A stretch of DNA of 64,000 nucleotides, taken from contig JAOQAG010000049.1 in NCBI GenBank assembly GCA_025963715.1, forward strand, positions 1 through 64,000, in the 5' to 3' direction. The notes under the pieces were generated by a model. That model saw nothing but the letters and a program-made list of their open reading frames with translations, was not told where the DNA came from and did no database searches. This DNA is from Bacteroidota bacterium. GTDB lineage: Bacteria > Bacteroidota > Bacteroidia > 2-12-FULL-35-15. Position 1 is the first letter of the stretch. Each line of letters starts with the position of its first letter. Positions 43,238-50,264 of this stretch are shown here, in pieces. The translations under genes and the position numbers were made by a program.

Positions 43238-43549
43238 ATGCAAAATATAAAAAAAAATTTTTCTGTATTCTTTTTGCTGCTATTTCTCTTTCCCCTGGTG
43301 GAGAAAGAAGTGCATAGCATTGAGCACAGAAAAGATTTTCATTGCAATTCTATAGACCAGCATTTTCACAAATTAGAGCATCACTGCCCCATTTGTGATT
43401 TTACGTTTACATCTTCAGAAAAACCCAAAAAAGCTGAATATTCCATTTTTATATCCAGCAACTTCTTTTTATATCTTCCTTTAATCAATTCTATTTATAG
43501 CATAAATAAAATTGATAATACCAGCCCACGGGCTCCTCCTATCGTTTAA
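43238..43549 (+). CDS. Small His/Cys-rich membrane protein (DUF2946-like)
   Basis: 103 residues from the ATG at 43238. An N-terminal hydrophobic helix (VFFLLLFLFPLV) is followed by a histidine cluster (His26, 30, 35, 42, 44, 48, 49) and HHCPICDF with Cys50 and Cys53, then a second hydrophobic segment and a C-terminal SPRAPP. The layout recalls DUF2946-type small proteins found with metal uptake or resistance genes and is matched by the gene at 47169. It probably binds a transition metal in the periplasm. It heads the locus, right behind a palindrome-covered promoter; the next gene is 234 nt away. Confidence 0.65.
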   Translation: MQNIKKNFSVFFLLLFLFPLVEKEVHSIEHRKDFHCNSIDQHFHKLEHHCPICDFTFTSSEKPKKAEYSIFISSNFFLYLPLINSIYSINKIDNTSPRAPPIV

Positions 43550-43783
43550 GTACCTTTTCTGAATCTTTCAGATTTCCGCTGTTGTTCATTCCAACAGCTG
43601 TTCCGTAATTCCATTATCCATTTATTGAACTTGTTGTAAATCCCGGTAACAGTTATGCTGTTTCCTCATTTATTGCTACGTAATGTTGCTTAGTTGCATC
43701 ATGAAGCAGGTTTTATATTGAGATTGTTTTTTAAGGAATACCGGAACATCCAGGTCTAACTAATCAATTATAACAACAAACAA

Positions 43784-44275
43784 ATGAAAGGAAAAACACT
43801 CAAAAACTATTTTCTCATTCTTATTATTTCCTGTTTTAACCTTGGCTGCAATAATTCAGACACTCATGAAAAATTAAAAGCCGCACATCAAAAAATGGAA
43901 GAAGAGCATGTTAAAATGGAAGCGGATTATGCAAGGCTCAAGTTAGAACACGAGCAACTTGAAAAAGAAAATGAGGCAGATCATGATACAAGCAATGATT
44001 CAGCGTATGTGAATATGGAAAACAGGCACAGGGCACTGATAGAAAAACTGGATATACTGGTGGAAAGACACAAAGATTTAATTAAAAACCACGAGGCGCT
44101 TGAAGAAAGCCATGAAAGAGGTGAAAAGACAGAAGAGCAGGTCAACGAAGAACATCAGGACATGCAGGAAGATCATGATTTAATGAAAGCCGAACATGAA
44201 CAAATTATTATTGATTATAATAAAATGCAAGCAGACCATGATAAACTTCTTAAAGCCAACCAGCATAAAGGATAA
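43784..44275 (+). CDS. Lipoprotein coiled coil with heptad-phased histidines
   Basis: 163 residues. A lipoprotein signal ends in FNLGC (Cys22). The rest is almost pure charged helix without Pro. Fourteen histidines are present, and twelve fall in two exact seven-residue registers: 28, 35, 42, 56 (with Tyr49 filling one slot) and 82, 96, 103, 110, 124, 131, 138, 152 (Tyr145 filling one). Such a stripe of His along one face of a coiled coil suggests metal binding or a pH-sensitive zipper. No family is recognised. The next gene overlaps its end, and the TonB receptor follows, so it probably hands metal to or from the receptor in the periplasm. Confidence 0.75.
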   Translation: MKGKTLKNYFLILIISCFNLGCNNSDTHEKLKAAHQKMEEEHVKMEADYARLKLEHEQLEKENEADHDTSNDSAYVNMENRHRALIEKLDILVERHKDLIKNHEALEESHERGEKTEEQVNEEHQDMQEDHDLMKAEHEQIIIDYNKMQADHDKLLKANQHKG

Positions 44276-44828
44276 GAAACATTGGGGAGTGCTGGCATAT
44301 AGAAAAAAAAGAGCTGATAAACAGCTTTTAGGCCGGAAGAAAGATCAAAAGCTTTTTATAATTTTTTGGATTGTATTAATAACAATTGCTTTCTGGAACT
44401 ATTACCTGATCGGTAGCCGTAAGACATTCCAACAGCAGTTTAAAGAAAGCAAAACTACATTGGTGCAAATGGATTTAATATTGGAATCAGAACATATCCG
44501 GCTGAATACGCAACATTATCAGTGGCTGGTAGCATGCAGAACACGGAATATTACAAATGACATCCGGCATAACAATCTGCAAGAGAATTATGCGAAAGTG
44601 TTAAATGAGCATGCAGCGCTTATTACGAGGTATAAAAAAATGTTAGAAAGGTATTTCGTTTTAGAAATGATGTATCAGGATAAGGACAGGGACGAACTAA
44701 CTATAAAAGAGAGGTATGAGGTTTTACTAAATGATTTTGATAAAATAAAATACGAGAATGATTCCATAAGGTCATTTAATAAATCAATGAAAACAAATTA
44801 CCTGGCCCTTTTAAAAGCAATAAAATGA
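44238..44828 (+). CDS. Membrane-anchored coiled-coil protein of the metal locus
   Basis: About 196 residues if started at the ATG at 44238. Other options are ATG 44196 (80-nt overlap with the lipoprotein gene) or GTG 44289, which has GGGGA directly before it. A basic segment precedes one transmembrane helix (LFIIFWIVLITIAFWNYYLIG) and then a long helical region. It shows the same heptad phasing as the lipoprotein: Tyr, His, Tyr, Tyr and Tyr follow each other at seven-residue steps in NYAKVLNEH...RYKKMLERY...MMY. The two proteins are probably related and may form a coiled coil across the periplasm. Its stop overlaps the receptor start as ATGA. Confidence 0.65.
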   Translation: MINFLKPTSIKDKKHWGVLAYRKKRADKQLLGRKKDQKLFIIFWIVLITIAFWNYYLIGSRKTFQQQFKESKTTLVQMDLILESEHIRLNTQHYQWLVACRTRNITNDIRHNNLQENYAKVLNEHAALITRYKKMLERYFVLEMMYQDKDRDELTIKERYEVLLNDFDKIKYENDSIRSFNKSMKTNYLALLKAIK

Positions 44829-47176
44829 AACAACTGATAAGTATATTTATTTTTCTTAACGGACTGCATGCTTATGCGCAGTGCGATCTTGTGCTTTCCG
44901 GTAAAGTAATATCGGCGGCTGACCATGAAGTACTTTCATTCTCTACAATTTATATTAAAGAATTAAAAACAGGGGCGACCGCCAACGAAAAGGGCGTTTT
45001 TACTATTGATAAAATCTGCCCCGGGAAATATACTGTAGAGATCAGCCAATTAGGCCATACAACGTTGGATACGCTTATTGAGATCAATAAAAATGCTTTC
45101 TGCACTTTTAATCTACCTGTTAATGCCACCGAGTTAAAAGTAACTACTGTGGAAGCACTGGCAATAAAAAAGCAGGAAATACAAACGCTGCAAAAAGAAG
45201 AAATAAGCGGTGTTGAAATGGATAAAACAAGAGGATTGAGCCTGGGAGAATCTTTAAAATCAATAACAGGGGTAAACAGCATCCAAACCGGGCCGTCTAT
45301 TTCCAAACCAATGATCCACGGGATGTATGGCAACCGGATATTGATCATGAATAATGGCGTAAGGCTCGAAAGCCAGACCTGGGGTTCTGATCACGCTCCT
45401 GAGATCGATCCTTTTATTGCCACAAAGTTTAGTGTGATCAAAGGAGCGGCAAGCATACGTTACGGCACAAATGCAATTGCAGGGGTAGTATTGGTAGAGC
45501 CAAAAGAAATGCCTGCAACCAAATGCCTGAATGGGGAAGTAAATTTAGTTGGAACCAGTAATGGAAGATCGGGAACTGCATCTGGTTTTCTGGAAGGAGC
45601 TTTTGATAAAAAACTTTCCGGTTTGTCCTGGCGTGTGCAGGGTACAATTAAAGAAGGAGGTAATTACAGCACGCCTACTTATTATTTAAAAAATACCGCA
45701 ACAAAGGAAAATAATTATTCAGCGGCATTATCGTACAATAAAAAGAATTTTGGAGTAGATCTTTTTTACAGCAGATTTAATACGATGCTTGGAATTTACA
45801 CGGGGTCACATATCGGTAACCTCAATGATCTTTACCTTGCATTTAATAGTCCGGAGCCGATTGTAAAATCTGAATTTTCGTATAAAATAGAACGCGGCTA
45901 CCAAACGGTAGATCACCAGCTGATCAAGGCGAAAGCATTTTATAATTTTAAAAATGCGGGCAAGCTGGAATATACGTTTGCACGGCAGGAAAATAAGCGT
46001 GCTGAATACGGAGAAGATCTTTCCTACAATCAAAGCATTGTCGATCAGAATATTCCGGATGCCTATTTTCAGCTGATCACACACACTTCCGAGTTGGTGT
46101 GGGAACACAAACCTGTAAAGCACATTACCGGAAGTATAGGTGCCAGCTATATTACGCAGGGCAATGTATTCCGCGGACTGGATTACAGAGCCCTGATCCC
46201 AAACTATCGTACCTATGGTGGTGGTTTATTTATTTTAGAAAAGTGGAATAAAAGAAAATTAACAATCGAAGCCGGCGCACGTTATGATTATGAATGGATG
46301 AGAACGTACCTCCTTGATTTTACAACGTTAAAATCAAGATCGGATGATTACAGCTGGGAAAATTACAGCGGCACTGTGGGGGCTATTTACCAGTTTAACA
46401 AAAACCTGTCATTAAATGTTTCCGGTGGTATCGGCTGGCGGCCTCCTGCGCCGATAGAGCTATTTGCATTAGGCATTCACCAAAGTGCTGCATCGTTTGA
46501 AATAGGAGATACTTCATTACGGGCGGAACGTTCCTATAATTCCCAGGCATACCTGAATTACACAGGCAATAAGTTCAGCTTCGAGATTGGCGGTTATTTT
46601 AATGTAATTGATAATTTTATTTATTTAAAGCCTTTACCTGATCCTGTTACTACTATTGGCGGCGTATTTCCGGCTTATAAATACACACAGGCAAATGTAT
46701 ATTATTCGGGATTGGATGCAAACCTGAGCCTGAAGCTTACAAAAAACATCAGCCTTACTTCCAAAACAACCATTGTTTATGCGTATAACAGAAGCCAGCA
46801 CGAATATTTAATTTATGTTCCGGCTAACCGGTTTGATAATGGAATTTCCTTTTCAAAGGACAGTATCTGGAAATTTAAACAGGCTTATCTCAATTTTTCT
46901 GTATTAACGGTAGCCACACAAAACCATGTTCCGCCTCACAGCGATTATGTTCCGCCACCAAAAGGATATACGCTTCTCAATGCAGCAATCGGGTTTTCTA
47001 TTCCTGTAAAACAGCAGCTGATTAGTGTGAGCCTGGGAGTGACCAATATCATGAATGTTGTTTACCGCGATTATCTGAACAGGTTCAGGTATTATACAAA
47101 TGATCTTGGACGCAATTTTACAGTACGATTAAAAATTCCATTTAGTGTTTTCCACACGGAGAAAAAAGATGAGTAA
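44825..47176 (+). CDS. TonB-dependent outer-membrane receptor, probable metal (zinc/copper) type
   Basis: 783 residues. Signal peptide to about residue 20, then a carboxypeptidase-regulatory-like domain (CDLVLSGKVISAADHEVL, about 20-100), a plug and a 22-strand-type barrel. The plug has TWGSDHAPEID (186 onward), followed by VIKGAASIRYGTNAIAGVV; this DHA-P/ID pattern resembles ZnuD-like zinc receptors rather than siderophore or SusC receptors. The ATG overlaps the stop of the upstream coiled-coil gene (ATGA), so they are translationally coupled. A His/Cys small protein and a lipoprotein follow. Substrate assignment is inference. Confidence 0.88.
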   Translation: MKQLISIFIFLNGLHAYAQCDLVLSGKVISAADHEVLSFSTIYIKELKTGATANEKGVFTIDKICPGKYTVEISQLGHTTLDTLIEINKNAFCTFNLPVNATELKVTTVEALAIKKQEIQTLQKEEISGVEMDKTRGLSLGESLKSITGVNSIQTGPSISKPMIHGMYGNRILIMNNGVRLESQTWGSDHAPEIDPFIATKFSVIKGAASIRYGTNAIAGVVLVEPKEMPATKCLNGEVNLVGTSNGRSGTASGFLEGAFDKKLSGLSWRVQGTIKEGGNYSTPTYYLKNTATKENNYSAALSYNKKNFGVDLFYSRFNTMLGIYTGSHIGNLNDLYLAFNSPEPIVKSEFSYKIERGYQTVDHQLIKAKAFYNFKNAGKLEYTFARQENKRAEYGEDLSYNQSIVDQNIPDAYFQLITHTSELVWEHKPVKHITGSIGASYITQGNVFRGLDYRALIPNYRTYGGGLFILEKWNKRKLTIEAGARYDYEWMRTYLLDFTTLKSRSDDYSWENYSGTVGAIYQFNKNLSLNVSGGIGWRPPAPIELFALGIHQSAASFEIGDTSLRAERSYNSQAYLNYTGNKFSFEIGGYFNVIDNFIYLKPLPDPVTTIGGVFPAYKYTQANVYYSGLDANLSLKLTKNISLTSKTTIVYAYNRSQHEYLIYVPANRFDNGISFSKDSIWKFKQAYLNFSVLTVATQNHVPPHSDYVPPPKGYTLLNAAIGFSIPVKQQLISVSLGVTNIMNVVYRDYLNRFRYYTNDLGRNFTVRLKIPFSVFHTEKKDE

Positions 47177-47516
47177 AAATAAATTACATATCATCTGTTG
47201 TTATTTTCTGCTGATTGTATTTTCAGCAGGGCAATACGTTGTATTCTATCACCACCACAAAACCGAAAGCGTTTGTAATTTCATTTCGGAAAATAAGCAC
47301 CATGCTGCTAAATATCATTTGCACAGCGAAACGCTCAATTGCATGCTGTGTGAATTCATATTGCATCAGGTGTTTATGTTTGGTCGTTCTTTTTCAGAAT
47401 GGATCTGCTTTGCTGTTTTATTTGCATGGCTGTATTGCATCCCCGAAGCCATTTACAGAAGGAGTTTACACTTAAGATCAAGAGCACCACCTGTTTTTTT
47501 AATTATTCAACAATAA
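47169..47516 (+). CDS. Second small His/Cys membrane protein (DUF2946-like)
   Basis: 115 residues from the ATG at 47169, overlapping the receptor gene by 8 nt. It has an N-terminal hydrophobic helix (IICCYFLLIVFSAGQYVVFY), a His cluster (HHH at 28-30, KHHAAKYHLH at 43-52), LNCMLCEF with Cys58 and Cys61, a second helix and a C-terminal SRAPP. The order of elements is the same as in the 43238 protein although sequence identity is low, so they are probably diverged paralogues placed on either side of the receptor. Confidence 0.65.
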   Translation: MSKNKLHIICCYFLLIVFSAGQYVVFYHHHKTESVCNFISENKHHAAKYHLHSETLNCMLCEFILHQVFMFGRSFSEWICFAVLFAWLYCIPEAIYRRSLHLRSRAPPVFLIIQQ

Positions 47517-47546
47517 AAAAATATTTATTAAAACTAAAATCATATT

Positions 47547-48128
47547 ATGAAAAAGATAACAAACTGGCTCTTGTGTATAGCCGCAATAAGCACCCTTATG
47601 CTGGGTGCCTGTAAAAAAGAAGAAATAGCAGTTGCCCCCCCTGTACCGGGCAATGAGTTTATGACAACAGTTAAAGTCCGCCTGCAAAGCACCACAAATC
47701 CGAACGATACCATTTGGGCTGCATGGAGGGATTTGACCCCGGATGATACAAATCCACCTGATACAAGCATGGCGGTCATCAACATAAAAAAGAATACAAC
47801 CTATACTGCTACGGTTCATTTTTATGACGAAACAAAAACACCGGTGGTAGACATTACTCCGGAAATACAGGAAAGAGCAAATTACCATACATACTGGTTC
47901 TTTCAAACAGGTGGAATTATTGGTCATTTAACTACCACCGCTACCGACCATGATACAAATAGCCCCCCTATATTTATTGGTTTGGCAAATAATTTTGTAA
48001 CGGATGGAACCGTATGTAGTGGCCGCCTGGAAGGAGTTTTAAGACACCAGCCGAACAGTAAAAACGGAACCTTTGCTCCCGGCTCAACAGATTCTGACGT
48101 ATTTTTTACTTTAAATATCATTCCATAA
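47547..48128 (+). CDS. Lipoprotein of the TonB-partner 'type 1 periplasmic binding fold' kind
   Basis: 193 residues. The lipobox is LMLGACKK (Cys about 22). The mature domain alternates strands and contains YHTYWFFQTGGIIGHLT, ATDHDTNSPPIFIGL and GVLRHQPNSKNG, a pattern that I associate with small lipoproteins annotated as a type 1 periplasmic binding fold and found next to TonB receptors in Bacteroidota. It probably sits at the outer membrane and helps the receptor capture substrate. It starts 30 nt after the upstream gene. Confidence 0.65.
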   Translation: MKKITNWLLCIAAISTLMLGACKKEEIAVAPPVPGNEFMTTVKVRLQSTTNPNDTIWAAWRDLTPDDTNPPDTSMAVINIKKNTTYTATVHFYDETKTPVVDITPEIQERANYHTYWFFQTGGIIGHLTTTATDHDTNSPPIFIGLANNFVTDGTVCSGRLEGVLRHQPNSKNGTFAPGSTDSDVFFTLNIIP

Positions 48129-48145
48129 AACATATACTATATAAC

Positions 48146-48877
48146 ATGAAAAAAATATTAATATTAACGGTAGTAAGTGTATGCACATACACCATTTCTA
48201 TTGCACAGGATAATTCAACTCCGGCTAAAGCTCCAAGTTTTATTGGAGTTACAGTAGGGTATGCGCATGCAGGCGGAAATTTTACAAAAACGGATTATGA
48301 AAACGATAAAGCAGGTTTTGCAAACCCCGGAGGATTAAATTTAGGTATTGAAGGAGCATACTTTTTCCACAAGAATATTGGAATTGGTGGTGTATTTTCT
48401 AATAGCTCTTTTTATACAAAAGGAAAACAATCACTGGCCGATGGATATAAGGAGGCGTTTGATGTGGATAGCACAACGGTTACTGATAAAGGAAAGTATT
48501 CTACCTATAATTTCCTGATCGGGCCTTATTTTTCTTTTCCAATGAAAAAATTCACAATTGATACCCGGCTTGTTGTTGGTTATGTGAGCGCAAAAACTCC
48601 TGAATTAAGAGTTGACCTCGAAGATCAGGCGAATGCGACATTCTATCAAAGATCGGCAAAGGCAGGTACTTTTGGTTTTCAGGTAGGTGCGGGTATTCGC
48701 TACTCTATTGTTAAAAATCTATGTGTAAAGTTAAACGTGGATTATTTTTATAGCAAGCCTGATTTCAAGATCACCAATGACAACCGCGCAAATAATGCCG
48801 GAAGATTAATTGATGATTACAAGCAGCCAATTGCAGGAGTATTACTTAATTTTGGTATTGCTTATCAGTTAAATTAA
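48146..48877 (+). CDS. Outer-membrane beta-barrel (porin-like) protein
   Basis: 243 residues. Signal peptide to about residue 20 (YTISIAQD). The mature part shows typical 8-10-strand OmpA/OMP_b-brl alternation (FIGVTVGYAHAGGNF ... IGIGGVFSNSSFY ... FQVGAGIRYSIVKNLCVKLNVDYFYSKP) and ends in an aromatic/aliphatic strand GIAYQLN. It is the last gene of the metal locus, 17 nt after the lipoprotein gene. Its role (passive uptake, structural) is unknown. Confidence 0.75.
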   Translation: MKKILILTVVSVCTYTISIAQDNSTPAKAPSFIGVTVGYAHAGGNFTKTDYENDKAGFANPGGLNLGIEGAYFFHKNIGIGGVFSNSSFYTKGKQSLADGYKEAFDVDSTTVTDKGKYSTYNFLIGPYFSFPMKKFTIDTRLVVGYVSAKTPELRVDLEDQANATFYQRSAKAGTFGFQVGAGIRYSIVKNLCVKLNVDYFYSKPDFKITNDNRANNAGRLIDDYKQPIAGVLLNFGIAYQLN

Positions 48878-49002
48878 TAAAAATAAAATGGATATATGGG
48901 TAGCAGCCTTGCAAAGGGGTAGAATAAACAGAGAGATTTTGTCCTGCGTAAAGCTGTTCACCCGCCATTTTATTATTCTCAAATGTATTTAATCATTAAA
49001 GG

Positions 49003-49290
49003 ATGAGTGTATTTTTTTTCAAAAGCAAATATATTACAGGATTGATTATTGCGTTACTATTTATAACTAAAACAGTATCTGCTCAACCATACCGGCCCTT
49101 TCCGGATTCAAGTGCTGTGTGGACAATAGGTGTATATAATGTATTTGGCACCTTTTATTCTCACTACACTTATAGGATCGCCTCTGCCAGCGTGGATACA
49201 AGTATAAGCGGTCTTGACTATAAAAAAATATTCTATTTCAATTCAGGCAGTACCTCTTCCTCATACTTACCGTTGTACCAAAAAAAGAAT
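49003..49290 (+). pseudogene. Truncated exported protein fused to a recombinase remnant
   Basis: The frame starts with a signal peptide (YITGLIIALLFITKTVSAQP) and continues as a secreted-protein N-terminus (RPFPDSSAVWTIGVYN, then SGLDYKKIFYF). It stops making sense at about 49290, where the recombinase remnant begins. A full protein of this type would be several hundred residues with a T9SS tail, so this is the N-terminal stub left by a deletion or insertion. The preceding 125 bases hold nothing that I recognise. Confidence 0.55.
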
Positions 49291-49874
49291 AAAATGCTCA
49301 CAAGGGTATGTGCGTGAAAATATTGTGCTGGAACAAATGAAAGAACAGCTTTTAAAAATCGCCATGCCCGAAGAGTGATCGCCCGTTGTTTTTGCTCAAA
49401 TGGGAAAATGAGGAGCGCAAGGGAATGCAGGTCATTGCACAAAAAATAGAATTCTCCCTATCAGAAACCCAAATGAAACTCGATAAATTAGTAAATGGGT
49501 TTGTGGATGGGATCATAGACCGTGCAATTTATCTGCAAAAGAAAGAGGAACTCATTAAGCTAAAAATGAGTTTGGAGCAAAAACAAAAAACGCTGGTAAA
49601 GAAGGGCAACTTTTGGTTCGAACCAATGAGGGAGTTCTTCGAAACCTGTCAGAGCGCGGGAAAGATCGCTTTGTCTACAGATTTAAACGAAATTAAATCA
49701 TTTATAGAAAAAGTTGGAACGAACCGTATTATTAAGGATAAGAATGTTGTACTGGAATTTCACCAACCGTTTTCCCTGTTGCTTAAATACAAAAGGCTTT
49801 CAGAGGGAGCATTCAAAAAAGAAAAGGGCGAAAAAAAGGAAGGAGATGCAGCAAAAAATGCTACACCTCCAGTT
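49291..49874 (+). pseudogene. C-terminal remnant of a large serine recombinase, frameshifted
   Basis: From 49295 one frame reads CSQGYVRENIVLEQMKEQLL and AMPEE and then a TGA where a Trp is expected; a one-base shift later, from 49386, the frame continues FLLKWENEERKGMQ and IAQKIEFSLSETQ through the coiled-coil C-terminal region to about FHQPFSLLLKYK. This matches the zinc-ribbon-to-C-terminus part of large serine recombinases of mobile elements. The catalytic N-terminus is absent. The open frame then runs into the tRNA gene (the last residues, ESNQAPTDYESVALTE, are antisense tRNA), so the remnant directly abuts the tRNA 3' end. Confidence 0.7.
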
Positions 49875-49951
49875 TGGTGGGCCCACTTGGAATCGAACCA
49901 AGCACCCACAGATTATGAGTCTGTTGCTCTAACCGAATGAGCTATAGGCCC
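49875..49951 (-). tRNA. tRNA with CAT anticodon (Met or Ile2)
   Basis: On the minus strand: acceptor GGGCCTA pairs with TGGGCCC, D-arm TAGCTC...GAGC, anticodon arm ACAGACTCATAATCTGT with loop CTCATAA, T-arm with GGTTCGATTCC, discriminator A and an encoded CCA. The anticodon is CAT. Elongator Met and lysidine-modified Ile2 cannot be told apart with certainty by eye; it is not the initiator type. Confidence 0.93.
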
Positions 49952-50179
49952 TCTTATTACAAATAATAAGGATTGCGAAATTATATAATTGCAGTCAATT
50001 AGCAAAGCACTTTATCATTTAATTATCATTCTTTCATTCCCGTCCTTGTTTTCCGAACCCTGTTTTTTATACATTCTTAATGTAAAGATAATTTACATCA
50101 AAAATTCGCTTTATCCCCCGGATACCTTTTGTTTTCAGCAGCTCCGGCTTTCAGCAGTAAAAAAAACAAAGAACCGGTT

Positions 50180-50211
50180 TTTGTTCAGTTTTTAAAAAAA
50201 ATGCACCTTTG
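50180..50211 (+). promoter_or_regulatory. Promoter of the T9SS SprB-repeat gene
   Basis: TTTG (50180-50183), a 20-bp spacer and CACCTTTG (50204-50211, one mismatch to TAnnTTTG). Leader about 47 nt. The rest of 49952-50264 is AT-rich with no gene. Confidence 0.5.
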
Positions 50212-50264
50212 CAGGATAAAATAAATGTCAGGCAAAAAAACAAACATCAGAAAATAAACCAAAC

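Noticed and set aside
49800-49940. C-terminal part of the recombinase frame as protein
   Set aside because: The residues ESNQAPTDYESVALTE are the antisense translation of the tRNA gene, so this part is not a real protein end.
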